DNA from: Protonemura montana
Lineage: Eukaryota; Arthropoda; Insecta; Plecoptera; Nemouridae
Direction: 5' to 3'
Length of the DNA: 64,000 bases
Assembly: GCA_947568835.1 (NCBI GenBank)
Contig: OX387612.1
Location: forward strand, 3,720,001-3,784,000
Shown here: positions 24,401-34,840 of the stretch, in pieces
Layout: each line of letters begins with the position of its first letter
How positions within the stretch are numbered: position 1 is the stretch's first letter
Translations under genes and position numbers: made by a program
The notes under the pieces: model-generated
What the model was told of the DNA's origin: nothing
Databases searched by the model: none
What the model saw: only the letters and a program-made list of their open reading frames with translations

Positions 24401-27400
24401 TATTGGAGTGGGAGCTTACTAAGGTCTATTTGAGTGGGAGCTTACTCAGGTCTATTGGAGTGGGAGCTTACTCAGGTCTATTGGAGTGGGAGCTTACTCA
24501 GGTCTATTTGAGTGGGAGCTTACTCAGGTCTATTGGAGTGGGTGCTTACTCAGGTCTATTGGAGTGGGAGCTTACTCAGGTCTATTGGAGTGGGAGCTTA
24601 CTCAGGTTTATTGGAGTAGGAGCTTACTCTGGTCTATTGGAGTGGGAGCTTACTCAGGTCTATTGGAGTGGGAGCTTACTCAGGTTTATTGGAGTGGGAG
24701 CTTACTCAGGTCTATTGGAGTGGGAGCTTACTCAGGTCTATTGGAGTGGGAGCTTACTCAGGTCTATTGGAGTGGGAGCTTACTCAGGTCTATTTGAGTG
24801 GGAGCTTACTCAGGTCTATTGGAGTGGGAGCTTACTCAGGTCTATTGGAGTGGGAGCTTACTCAGGTCTATTGGAGTGGGAGCTTACTCAGGTCTGTTGG
24901 AGTGGGAGCTTACTCAGGTCTATTGGAGTGGGATCTTACTCAGGTCTATTGGAGTGGGAGCTTACTCAGGTCTATATCTAGGCTTACTGGATACAACTAA
25001 TCGGCCAAACCACTTGTCCGATCGCGACGAAACAAAAATCTAGGCGACTCATCACACTATTGGCAACATATTGGCGATTTTCAAAATCAAAAATATATTT
25101 TTTTGCTCTAGTTACACGCGTTATATAAGAACCCGTCCAAGGCGTTTTAATTGTGTTAAAAAAAATTGTAACCCTACCAAACTACACAAAAAAAAAACAG
25201 AACTTAATTATTTAAAAAAAACCTTCCTTATTATTTGTGTCCAGTTTTTACATATATTTTAAGACAAGATATTTTAAGACAGACAAAATACAAAACAAAA
25301 ATCCAATGAAACCAAAATTAAATTTTTAGGACTTTTAACAATAAACTGATTAGAAAGGTTAATTTTGTTTCTTGTTTTACTCACGCGTGCGCTGAGGATC
25401 GTCACTTTGGGCGGCCAACTCAATCACTGCCAGATGGATGTATGCTTGTCTTGTCCATCCAGCGCCAGCGCAGAGCAACACGTGGCCGAGTACTGCACCC
25501 GATCTAGCGGTGGCAACGCACACTAAGATCAAGAAATCGAATCTAGCGATGCTATTGTTAATTAAATAACTTTTAAATTTTAATTATTTTATGAAGAATC
25601 CGGTTGGTACATGATACTCAATGGATGTATGGATTGTGGTGTTTAACGACGCACTGTTTTGACAACGGGCCCTGCGGCACTGGTATATTAGCGTTGGAGA
25701 AAACGCAGTCGAAAAGTGGGACTCGTGGGATTTCCCGTCTTTTAGTGCTCCATTAAGTCACAAGCAAACCGTTAACCAACAAAAACATCTTTTGATTCCC
25801 AGAAAAATAACAATTTTCCGACTGGAAAGGAAGCTAGACTGGAAAAATGTGCAACTGAACCGGGATACGAACTCGGGACCTTCCAATTGTCGGTCGGGTG
25901 CACTACCAACTAAGCTATCCGGACACACATATTCTAGCTTTCATGGGGGTGTAATAAGGGACCCCCTGAAGGGGGAAGAGACCGAGGTGACTCGTGTGGA
26001 TGAGTTCGTCAATGGCCACAGGACAGAATGGTCTGTCGCTATTCCTCCAATCCCGGTTATCTCGAAAGATATACGGTTGTTGCAGTGTTTTTTTGGTTTT
26101 TCTGGCATTTTCATAAGGAAGCTTAAACCAGCTTAAACGCGCCGAGATTGAACAGAGGGCCGGGGGACCAGGTGGCAATACGCGAGAGGATGCATCAGCG
26201 GTAATTCGGGGCAGGTACCCAGCTACCTGTACAGTATACATCCGACAGCACACCGGTGAACATCATCGCTCAATTTGTCCATCGCAAATATTGTCTTTGT
26301 TCATCGATTGTATTTCTAGCCAACCGAACAAATAAAATCACGTTATCATCTTGTCTTAACCTGTACAACCCGTGAACCACGCCGCACCCGGCCAAAGACT
26401 GTTACATTCTTAACAGGCCACTGAAAAAACCTATACACGTAATCGGCTTACGTCATAAATCCGTCGAGTCTATCCCAATATGGCGCCAACACAGCAACTA
26501 AAACTGTTGCCAACAGCAACGCATGTCCCATTGTTGCCACCACCGCGCCCGCGTTAGCGCTCAGCTGTTCGTGGCCTTGCAGGACGAAGATCGACAAAAT
26601 AGCCGCCACCGAGAAGATGGCGTTGCTGACGTGGACCATCGCGATGGAGGCGTTCAGCGACCACGAGAGTGCGGTGTAGTAGAACAGGAACGACATAACT
26701 TACCGGAACAGAAGTTAGGCAACAATGAGTTAGGTTGGGTGACCAATATCCATGAGATACATGTAGGTTACGATAAATTAATTAAACTATTGGCAAAATT
26801 TACTTTCTATTTTTTCGACTGGTATTTTCCAGGGCGAGTTAGAAACTTGCTCGAAATCGTCATGTTCTCCACCGGGTTTGCACCAGCTCTGAGCGAGAGC
26901 GCTCTTACTCGAACACGTGATCACTAGTTAGCAGTGCATTCATTTGTGTACCAAATGTATCTACTCGAAATTCTCGGGGTGCACTGGGAGTGACCCGAGA
27001 GCGAGCAACTCTGCCAGTGGAACACGTGAAAGTTGCACTGGGGCAGAGTCACATGCCCAGTTGAACACGTGAAAGTTGCACTGGGACAGAGTCACATGCC
27101 CAGTCGAACACGTGAAAGTTGCACTGGGGCAGAGTCACATGCCCAGTCGAACACGTGAAAGTTGCACTGGGACAGAGTCACATGCCCAGTCGAACACGTG
27201 AAAGTTGCACTGGGGCAGAGTCACATGCCCAGTCGAACACGTGAAAGTTGCACTGGGACAGAGTCACATGCCCAGTTGAACACGTGAAAGTTGCACTGGG
27301 ACAGAGTCACATGCCCAGTCGAACACGTGAAAGTTGCACTGAGACAGAGTCACATGCCCAGTCGAACACTTGAAAGTTGCACTGGGGCAGAGTCACATGC

Positions 27401-30400
27401 CCAGTCGAACACGTGAAAGTTGCACTGGGGCAGAGTCACATGCCCAGTCAAACACGTGAAAGTTGCACTGGGACAGAGTCACATGCCCAGTCGAATACGT
27501 GAAAGTTGCACTGGGACAGAGTCACATTCCCAATTGAAAACGTAGATCGCTTCCAGTACCCAGTCAGTCGAACACGGCGTTAGTGTACCTCACATTAACA
27601 GATGATAGCTACCCTATCATCTGGTAGCAATTCTTAAAAGTAAATAAAAAACACTAACCTTGAAAACCTTGGTAGGAGAAGCTAAGAAACGCCTCGAAGA
27701 TGATAACCCATTTGTAGCCGGGCTGCGAAATCTGTGGATCAACGGAGGAATTGAAGAGTTCTGCTTGCAAGATGAAAAGGAGTACCTCTTCTAACTTACT
27801 GATAATTCAAAAGCCGAGTTAGTGTTTCAAAATATTTTTTATGGCAAATTTGTAAGCTCAGCTTGACACTTTAATTGTAAATCTGTCATTTGACTTGTGC
27901 CAGCAACGAGAAGATGACTTTTGGCTAGTGACACCTTCTCAGAACCTCTAAGAAGACGGTGGTATGTTTTTTTGGCAGCAACTCTCCAGTTGCTTGTTTG
28001 GTTGAACTTATTAACTCGATATTAAATAAGAATTCAAGTGTTAACTCACCGCGTACATTTCGAAGTTGATTTGTAGGTAACCTTAAAGTTTGTTAACAAT
28101 GGCTGCCAACAATGGTCTCTATCAAGATTTGACAAGGAACATATGAAACACACTACAACAATGAGACAGGTTTAGTTTCGTTAGTAGATTTTATGATAAC
28201 AACAATGGGACGCAATCGCAAAACAGTAAACTAGATTATGAACGTCATTCTTTTGTTTTGTTGGCCGAATAAGGGCGGGGACATTTTTTAAATCAATTGT
28301 GCAAAACATTAAATTAGTCAGAAAGTTGATCTTTATTACAACCTAAGTAGTTTACTCTATAGAAAATCACCAGTTACGGGACTTGAAGCATTGCTTTAGG
28401 GCAATGTCTTATTACCTTTGAGTTTGTAAGTGTCTGTTAGCGTTGTACCGTTCTTCGGAAGGGACGTGAAGCCGGTGGTTCCCTTGGTGCTCTTCGACAA
28501 GAGTAGGCTACGTGCCGGCACCGGGTTTCCCCTCTTACCTTCAAGGCTAGGTTAGGTTTATCATCATCATCATCATCATCCACTAATTCACCGAAACCAT
28601 TAGACCAGAGCCACAGGGCCATCAGTCAAAACAGTGCGTCGTTAAACACCACAAATAAATCAAATTCGAGTAATTTCTGAAGATTTCAAAGAAGAATGTA
28701 CCTTACCTAGTAGCATGTAATATTTTGTCGGTGTAAAAAATAATCGGTCGGTAAATTTGAGCGAATACAGATCAAGATTATCAATGGTACCGACCTGTAA
28801 AACTGTAAGTAATCATACTCTGAGAGCCAGTTTAATATCGTGTAAAAAAAGATAACCAGCCGTTAAGATGCAAAAATAATTATCCATGTTTGGCTGTAAA
28901 TATGTCTTAAAATGGCAGTTTTTTTTTTAATGACTATTTAAAAACTGACCCAGAGTTATTGTTGATTAAAAGTAAAAATCAGTCAACAATGAATGTAAAA
29001 TAGCTACAATTTTGCTAAAAAAAATATTTATTTATATTGAAGACTCGTTTTTTGAGTGCTTGGTAAAGATATAAAATTTTGCAACACAAATTAAGTAAAA
29101 TAAAACATCTCAATTTAATAGCAGTTATAAATAGTTGTTATTTCGACAATAATATCCTGTCTTTCTATAAACTAACTGTATATTTATATGCAGAGTCATC
29201 CTGTTTTAGGCTAGCAATTGGGTCCGCCTATTCGGGTACAAGCGCCGACCGAGCGTAGCAGCATTCGCCAAGCGTTCGCGTGGTCTCGCCGCCAACCTCG
29301 TGTGTTTAATCACGTGACTTGTCCGCGCACGCAGCTTACTGCCTCGAGTAGCAACGACAAAACATGAACACAGCCAGTTTATGTTTCAAATCAGTTCACT
29401 GCCAGTGACCGTTGTCGCATGTGTGTCGTGCCAATAGCCACATGTCAAACCTCGGCCGTCTAGAGACTTAAACTGCGTTCGATTTCTAGTTCAAATTGTT
29501 GACCGTTACTTTTAGATCCTTTTGAAAAAACTGTTTCATTTCGAAACGTTGCTCGTTTGTTTTGAATTGTGACAGCTGGTTATTTGTTTATAATTGTGGT
29601 TATAATTCAGAAGCGTGGATTTAGGAATCCAGGTATTGGGTTATTAAAATGGTGAACATGTTTTGTGGCTGATGATTGGTTCGTTCCTACGAGTTGGGGT
29701 AAGTAGCGGACGTGCTTGCACATTTCATGTCAACGACTTTATGATCTAGTGTTTATCTTTTATTACGGTTAGGATGATTTCATTTCGAACAAGGTCATGC
29801 GATTAAATGACTGCTACTCATAAATAAACTTACAAGTTTTTTTTTTTTATACAGCATTGCTGCAGTTTTTGTCTGACAATCACTAAATTGTCACTTCCTA
29901 TGTTATGACACATGAACTATTTTTATTGAAATAACACGTTTGGTAGGAAGTTCTGATTGTTAATATGAACTCACCGTTGAACACCAGTCATATTAGTTGG
30001 AAACAGCCTAGTCCTGTAGCGATGCAAAATGAAAATATCAAAGTTTAAACTTCATCTTACCGACAGACCGCAACAAATTATTGTTTTCAAGTCTCGATTG
30101 CTACCACCACGGCTTGCTTGCCTCTAAAATCACACGTGCATCGCTTATGCCTTGATGTCGTAGAGTCAATATTAGCCTAACCAATCGGTAAATAAGGTGC
30201 CTAAATGCACGTCTCATTCGCTCTTGTTCCCATGCAGGCTTGAAGCCAGGCGTACTGGAAAATAAAACTTGCCAGCCAAGGTGTAGGGTAGCACGCTGCA
30301 AGCACAGCCATGGTGTGGTTCATACCCTACGACCTCCAGGCAAGGCTGGGACACGAGACATGGGACATAGGGGCAGGGTCCAGGCAAGGCTTGGACATGA

Positions 30401-32780
30401 CACATGGGACATGAGGGCAGGGTCCACGTTAGGCAGGGTGCGATGGGATAGGGTGGGTTCTTGGCACGCTGCAAGCACAGCCATGGTGTGGTTCATACCC
30501 CACGACCTCCAGGCAAGGCTGGGACACGAGACATGGGACATGAGGGCAGGGTCCACGTTAGGCAGGGTGCGATGGGACAGGGTGGGTTCTTAGCACGCTG
30601 CAAGCACAGCCATGGTGTGGTTCATACCCCACGACCTCCAGGCAAGACTGGGACACGAGACATGGGACATGAGGGCAGGGTCCACGTTAGGCAGGGTGCG
30701 ATGGGACAGGGTGGGTTCTTAGCACGCTGCAAGCACAGCCATGGTGTGGTTCATACCCCACGACCTCCAGGCAAGACTGGGACACGAGACATGGGACATG
30801 AGGGCAGGGTCCACGTTAGGCAGGGTGCGATGGGACAGGGTGGGTTCTTAGCACGCTGCAAGCACAGCCATGGTGTGGTTCATACCCCACGACCTCCAGG
30901 CAAGGCTGGGACACGAGACATGGGACATGAGGGCAGGGTCCACGTTAGGCAGGGTGCGATGGGACAGGGTGGGTTCTTGGCACGCTGCAAGCACAGCCAT
31001 GGTGTGGTTCATACCCCACGATCTCCAGGTACGACTAGGAGATGAGACATGGGACATGAGGGCAGGGTCCACGTTAGGCAGGGTGCGATGGGACAGAGTG
31101 GGTTCTTGGCACGCTGCAAGCACAGCCATGGTGTGGTTCATACCCCACGACCTCCAGGCAAGGCTGGGACACGAGACATGGGACATGAGGGCAGGGTCCA
31201 CGTTAGACAGGGCGCGATGGGACAGGGTGGGTTCTTAGCACGCTGCAAGCACAGCCATGGTGTGGTTCATACCCCACGACCTCCAGGCAAGGCTGGGACA
31301 CGAGACATGGGACATGAGGGCAGGGTCCACGTTAGGCAGGGTGCGATGGGACAGGGTGGGTTCTTAGCACGCTGCAAGCACAGCCATGGTGTGGTTCATA
31401 CCCCACGACCTCCAGGCAAGGCTGGGACACGAGACATGGGACATGAGGGCAGGGTCCACGTTAGACAGGGCGCGATGGGACAGGGTGGGTTCTTGGCACG
31501 CTGCAAGCACAGCCATGGTGTGGTTCATACCCCACGACCTCCAGGCAAGACTGGGACACGAGACATGGGACATGGGTCATGAAGGCAGGGTCCAGGCAAA
31601 GCTGGGACACGATACATGGGACATGGGGGCAGAGTCTACGTTAGGCAGGGCGCGATGGGACAGGGTGGGTTCTTGGCACGCTGCAAGCACAGCTATGGTG
31701 TATTTCATACCCCATGACCTGCAGGCAAGGCTGGGACACAAGACATGGGACATGGGGGCAGGGTCCAGGCAAGGCTGGGACATGAGACATGGGACATGGG
31801 GGCAGGTTCCAGGCAAGGCTGGGACACGAGACATAGGCCATGGTCCAGGCAAGGCTGGGACACGAGACATGGGACATGGGGGCAGGGTCCTGGCAAGGCT
31901 GGGACACGAGACATGGAACATGGGGACAGGGTCCATGCAAGGCTGGGACACGAGACATTGGACATGGGGGCAGGGTCTAGGCAAGGCTGGGACACGAGAC
32001 ATGGGACATGAGGGCAGGGTCCAGGCAAGGCTGGGACACGAGACATGGGACATGGAGGCAGGGTCCAGGCAAGGCTGGGACACGAGACATGGGACATGGG
32101 GGCAGGGTCCTGGCAAGGCTGGGACACGAGACATGGGACATGGGGGCAGGGTCCAGGCAAGACTGGGACACGAGACATGGGACATGAAGGCAGGGTCCAG
32201 GCAAGGCTGGGACACGAGACATGGGACATGGAGGCAGGGTCCAGGCAAGGTTGGGATAAGAGACATGGGATATGGGGTCTATGCAGCTACTGCAACAATG
32301 CAGTATGGATCTTACAATAATAAAATTCCACAAATCAATCGTGCTTAAAGTTAACAGAAATTTGGTCTGTTTTTCACCTACAATTATCTTTTAAGTAGTA
32401 CTTTTTAACGAGGAACATAAATTACGCTAGCCTCACATTTGAAACATCATCAATACTGGTATTAAAACTTTAGTATTTAGCTGAAGTTTCACGAAATATT
32501 CACGAAAAATACGCAACAATGCACCAGGCCATGTTTTGGATTGACGATATTATGAAGCATAGGTTTGTCGAAACCACTTTCTATAAGTGTGGTTCTCATA
32601 AAGCAGGTGAAAATTTATCGACAAATTGAAGTATTAAAATACCACACACACACACCTACCCCTGGGTGCAGATGGTTCTTCCGCGAACGGCTCGCAGTCA
32701 ATGAGATTTCCAGGCGCTCGGCGTGGCTGACACGCACGCGAACGGGTCCCACCCTTTCGTGCCGAAATCGCCGCCATCAT
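15474..32780 (-). CDS. SLC15/POT-family (PepT-like) transporter, 16 exons, ExxER motif lost
   Basis: Minus-strand exons: 32780-32660, 27760-27659, 26698-26452, 25503-25385, 24149-23988, 23603-23521, 23345-23232, 23048-22882, 22507-22423, 21984-21769, 20873-20680, 18368-18219, 17759-17654, 16587-16459, 16169-16063 (low edge uncertain by a base), 15695-15474. All phases agree, giving 774 aa against about 710-730 for PepT1/2. Landmarks: helix 1 GYKWVIIFEAF.SFSYQG (55-72), helix 7 FWAVHDQM (309-316), a GFLDDVTSVEPD..F loop, an extracellular domain of about 220 residues (401-622), helix 10 QIPQYLL...LLEYTITQ (640-665), two more helices, and a Ser-rich then acidic tail. In helix 1 canonical E-x-x-E-R is EAFLS. 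The helix-2 Gly-Asp signature, GGIKP and the INxG site are also missing, so proton-coupled peptide transport is doubtful. Exon 1 (in-frame TAA just before the ATG, phase 1) is the least certain. Confidence 0.82.
15798..16005. repeat. 33-bp tandem array in the last intron of the SLC15-like gene
   Basis: About six units of 33 bases around ACACTACAATTGGTGCCAG and GGTTGGCATGGTA. It fills most of the intron between 15696 and 16062. The unit is a multiple of three and open in several frames (TIGASGWHGN on one), but it sits between two well supported exons in the opposite strand and is not coding. Confidence 0.92.
16588..16809. other. AT-rich intron start, nothing seen
   Basis: Plain intronic sequence of the SLC15-like gene between its third-last exon and the 60-bp array. 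Confidence 0.5.
16810..17570. repeat. 60/86-bp tandem array in an SLC15-like intron
   Basis: The inner part (about 16860-17270) is seven units of 60 bases (GGGTCACTGCTTGGTGCTA, GTGCTAGTTAGCACGGTGC, TACTGACAGTAATACCAG). At the right (17275, 17361, 17447, 17533) the period becomes 86 because a 26-base segment, ACGAATCACCGCTCTAGG and neighbours, is inserted. The same segment is present once at the left edge (about 16832-16858). The simplest reading is an 86-bp ancestor with an inner 60-bp deletion form that was amplified. Confidence 0.9.
17875..18015 (-). mobile_element. 5S-derived SINE fragment (body and part of tail)
   Basis: GTGGCACTGATCTAATGGCGTC and a shortened body with CTCCTGTCGAAGAGCACC and GACCAAAGGCTAAAC, without 5S head or units. 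Lies in an intron of the SLC15-like gene. Confidence 0.55.
18408..20225. repeat. 49-bp tandem array (about 37 units)
   Basis: Period 49 bases, with AAAGCTTGCACAGATATT, CCATCCTTATGAGGC and AAAGACTACCACAGAT. Variants such as TATTCTATTCTTGTGAGG recur at several non-adjacent positions, which indicates higher-order amplification. The array starts about 40 bases from the acceptor AG (18369-18370) of the SLC15-like exon 18219-18368, so the upstream splice signals of that exon lie in or next to the array. Confidence 0.95.
20226..20679. other. Intron remainder, nothing seen
   Basis: AT-rich sequence between the 49-bp array and the SLC15-like exon 20680-20873. I find no gene or clear repeat. Confidence 0.5.
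20995..21425 (-). mobile_element. 5S-derived SINE, nearly unexpanded copy
   Basis: Only one full 91-bp unit separates the 5S head (about 21425-21385) from the body. The tail begins at 21010 with ACGGTGTTTAACGACGCACTG on the plus strand. This copy shows the probable ancestral structure: 5S head, body, tail. It is intronic in the SLC15-like gene. Confidence 0.85.
22262..22422 (+). mobile_element. Dispersed element of about 160 bp abutting a splice donor
   Basis: It begins TTGTCAGGACTGCTCTAACC and ends AGTCTAAAAACCATCATC. The copy at 61728-61893 has the same start and all four copies share the end. The minus-strand donor GTGATG of the SLC15-like exon 22423-22507 lies at the element's end, so the first intron bases are element sequence. 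Confidence 0.65.
23735..23908. repeat. 83-bp direct duplication with a GC hairpin
   Basis: Two copies of about 83 bases: GGGTGAAACAATGGTTGTCATGG, TCTAAAACAAGTAACCCGTG and CCGGAATCGGGCAG. The CCCG...CGGG part can form a short hairpin. It lies in an SLC15-like intron. Confidence 0.7.
24222..25250 (+). mobile_element. Element with 26-bp tandem core, copy A
   Basis: About 29 units of 26 bases (GGAGTGGGAGCTTACTCAGG plus TCTATT) at 24222-24980, followed by a non-repeated flank starting GGCTTACTGGATACAACTAA and containing CGGCCAAACCACTTGTCCG. The flank matches that of copy B (44040-44300) over about 250 bases with decay. Array plus flank therefore forms one dispersed unit. It is intronic in the SLC15-like gene. 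The long frames it contains rotate through 26 bases and are not genes. Confidence 0.85.
25625..25690 (-). mobile_element. 5S-derived SINE tail fragment
   Basis: GTGGTGTTTAACGACGCACTG and TTTTGACAACGGGCCCTG are the reverse of the SINE tail; the rest of the element is missing. Confidence 0.6.
25820..26140 (-). mobile_element. Second tRNA-like foldback element, copy 2
   Basis: The tRNA-like core on the minus strand (about 25928-25848) has CCGGATAGCTTAGTTGGTAG and GAGTTCGTATCCCGG. AAGGAAGCTAGACTGG lies at 25827-25843 and ATTCTAGCTTTC follows the core. The distal piece TTTTTTTGGTTTTTCTGGC (26090-26108) is shared with 6856-6878. Confidence 0.5.
26995..27545 (+). repeat. 43-bp tandem array A (about 13 units) with E-box
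   Basis: Units of 43 bases: GAACACGTGAAAGTTGCACT, GGGGCAGAGTCACATGCC, CAGTC. Every unit carries CACGTG, except one with CACTTG and one with TACGTG. The left flank (about 26845-26994: CGTCATGTTCTCC, GAGCGAGAGCGCT, GTGACCCGAGAGCGAGCAAC) is homologous to the left flank of array B at 56460-56590. It is intronic in the SLC15-like gene. Confidence 0.92.
27761..30284. other. Long intron part, with a SINE fragment and a GC-rich patch
   Basis: It contains a SINE body and tail (28440-28670, plus, with CGTTGTACCGTTCTTCGGAAG and GTGCGTCGTTAAACACCAC). A CpG-rich patch at about 29215-29350 holds AATCACGTGACTTG. The rest is AT-rich. The patch could be an internal promoter or 5' UTR exon of the SLC15-like gene, but I find no supported reading frame in it. 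Confidence 0.4.
28440..28670 (+). mobile_element. 5S-derived SINE, body and tail only
   Basis: Body with CTTCGGAAGGGACGTGAAGC and GTGCCGGCACCGGG, then an ATC repeat and the tail CAGTGCGTCGTTAAACACC. The 5S part is absent (5'-truncated). Confidence 0.75.
30285..32262. repeat. 129-bp array passing into a 44-bp array
   Basis: About ten units of 129 bases (CCATGGTGTGG at 30481, 30610 and so on) hold AAGCACAGCCATGG, CCCCACGACCTCCAGGCAAG, CTGGGACACGAGACATGG and the GGTCCACGTTAGGCAGGG part. From about 31575 only the segment GGCAAGGCTGGGACACGAG to GCAGGGTCC is kept and repeats with a 44-base period to 32262. Because 129 is a multiple of three, both strands have long in-frame repeat peptides; with no gene signals and both strands open these are artefacts. 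It lies in the first intron of the SLC15-like gene. Confidence 0.92.
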
Positions 32781-32944
32781 TTAGTCAGAAATAAAACGTT
32801 GGGGTGCCGAAAACCGCACCTACCTCGTCCCTCATCGATCTTTTAACTTACCTGATGTGGGCTGCATTAGGTGACCTGAACAGCTACCAATTTAGCACTC
32901 CGCGCTTTAAACTAGGCGATTTTATAGACTCTGTCAAAGAAAAC

Positions 32945-33555
32945 CCAGCACAGAGGCGACGGCGAGTGTCCACTCCTTTGCGTGGAGCGAAACAAGCACC
33001 ATGTCACGGAATGTCCAGCATAGAGGCGACGGCGAGTGTCCGCTCCTTTGCGTGGAGCGAAACAAGCACCCTGTCACGGAATGTCTAGCACAGAGGCGAC
33101 GGCGAGTGTCCGCTCCTTTGCGTGGAGCGAAACAAGCACCCTGTCACGGAATGTCCAGCACAGAGGCGACGGCGAGTGTCCGCTTCTTTGCGTGGGGCGA
33201 AACAAGCACCCTGTCACGGAATGTCCAGCACAGAGGCGACGGCGAGTGTCCGCTCCTTTGCGTGGAGCGAAACAAGCACCCTGTCACGGAATGTCCAGCA
33301 CAGAGGCGACGGCGAGTGTCCGCTCCTTTGCGTGGAGCGAAACAAGCACCCTGTCATGGAATGTCCAGCACAGAGGCGACGGCGAGTGTCCGCTCCTTTG
33401 CGTGGAGCGGAACAAGCACCCTGTCACGGAATGTCCAGCATAGAGGCGACGGCGAGTGTCCGCTCCTTTGCGTGGAGCGAAACAAGCACCCTGTCACGGA
33501 ATGTCCAGCACAGAGGCGACGGCGAGTGTCCGCTCCTTTGCATGGAGCGAAACAA
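32945..33555 (+). repeat. 70-bp satellite, array B (about 9 units)
   Basis: Same unit as array A but in opposite orientation: CACAGAGGCGACGGCGAG, TGTCCGCTCCTTTGCGTGG, AGCGAAACAAGCACCC, TGTCACGGAATG. It begins about 165 bases upstream of the proposed ATG of the SLC15-like gene (32780), so it would lie in or just beyond its promoter. Confidence 0.95.
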
Positions 33556-34840
33556 TAGTCGATTCAGGCGTCCTGAAATAGCCTGCCGTAGCGCACGCCA
33601 TCGACGAATGTGTGAATAATGCATCAGGCCTCTTATCAGTTCGCTGCTATCAGCACACGCTTAGAGCCACTGACCTATTTACCTGCGACCTAAGTCTCCC
33701 TTACCTGCAATATACTGTAGTTTTTACCTGGGTTCAATATATTATTACCTCTTTTATTGGATATCTCTTGCATTCCACGCGGTTCACACTGGTAGCTTCT
33801 CTCAAGCCAATGCTTATGTGCGTTTAATTATTACGGTGAAGTTTTTAGTTAGATTTTGCTTTGCACATGCAACACATTTCAATAACTTTTGATTGGTAGG
33901 CAATGACATTTTAATAATTGCAAACCAAGAAACTATGACAACACACGAAGAACAAGAATAAAATAGTTTTTAACAATGTGTTTGCTTCGAAACGGAATAT
34001 TTGGTGACTTGGAAATACAAACAAAATATCAATGGGACTTCTTACTTTGACCTCCAAATGACAGTTTAAAAGTTAAACCCCGTCCTTCCAGGTTCAAATA
34101 TTAAACGGTGATTTGGACAGAGAGAAAATAGTGACGGCTGCTAAATAAAATTTATTTTATGTGACAGGACAAAGCCTTCGTGAATCATCAATAAATTCAA
34201 ATTCAAATTTAGACATTTAATTTATTTGTTTAAAAATGTTTATTCAAATATTTCTAAACGGTGACTTAAAATATTTGAAATGACGGTCACTCTCACTAGA
34301 AGCATCTTCTTTTGCTTATCAGCTGATATTTGGCGGCAATTATTCACGTTGACAGTTATGGAAATGGAAGAACGGTCATATCGACTTGATTTATGTCAAC
34401 TATTTCAAGTCGCAAATATTTCAACAAACTTGCAAAGCTGTTCATTAAAATATCAAGTGCGAAACCGAATTTAAATTATTTTTTCCTCCATTTCGCTCGG
34501 CCACGTCAGTAGAGTGGGTCATATGTGTTCACTTTTTCTTGCTATCTGAGTCCCACGACAGCTCATAAAATGACAGCTTATCACGATTCATTAATTTCGT
34601 TTTTTTTTTTGAATATTTTTTACATTGGCATTATCTGCCTTCATATTTTTACAACTCGTGGAAATATCTTTTCGCTCGTTTGATAAGAAACTTTATGGTA
34701 TTTTAAATGAGGTGGCTCACATATCGCGCTAATATAGTTCCACACTTTTGTTTAAGTTATAAAAAGATAATAGATTCTAAATATAAAAACACTTTCTTTA
34801 ACTAAATGTATGTTTAAGTCGATCTATTTTCCTTTGTAAA
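33556..34840. other. Intergenic; one 310-bp dispersed element
   Basis: It contains a copy of the 310-bp dispersed family (about 33888-34205, plus). The remainder is AT-rich and holds no supported gene. Confidence 0.45.
33888..34205 (+). mobile_element. 310-bp dispersed element, copy 1
   Basis: Shared blocks: ACTATGACAACACACGAAG, TTTTTAACAATGTGTTTGC, GAAACGGAATATTTGGTGAC, TGACCTCCAAATGACAG, CGTCCTTCCAGGTTC, AAACGGTGATTTGGACAG and AAGCCTTCGTGAATCATC. Other copies are 36120-36345 (minus), 46075-46500 and 52565-52990. I see no terminal repeats or coding part. Confidence 0.7.

Noticed and set aside
26995..27545. CRISPR-like look of regularly spaced direct repeats
   Set aside because: There are no unique spacers between repeats; these are head-to-tail satellite units in an animal genome.
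30461..32348. In-frame 43-residue repeats on both strands of the 129-bp array
   Set aside because: The unit is a multiple of three, so frames stay open by chance on both strands; no start, signal peptide or exon signals.
32565..32846. Plus-strand 93-codon open frame
   Set aside because: It overlaps the minus-strand first exon of the SLC15-like gene, which has better splice, phase and start support.
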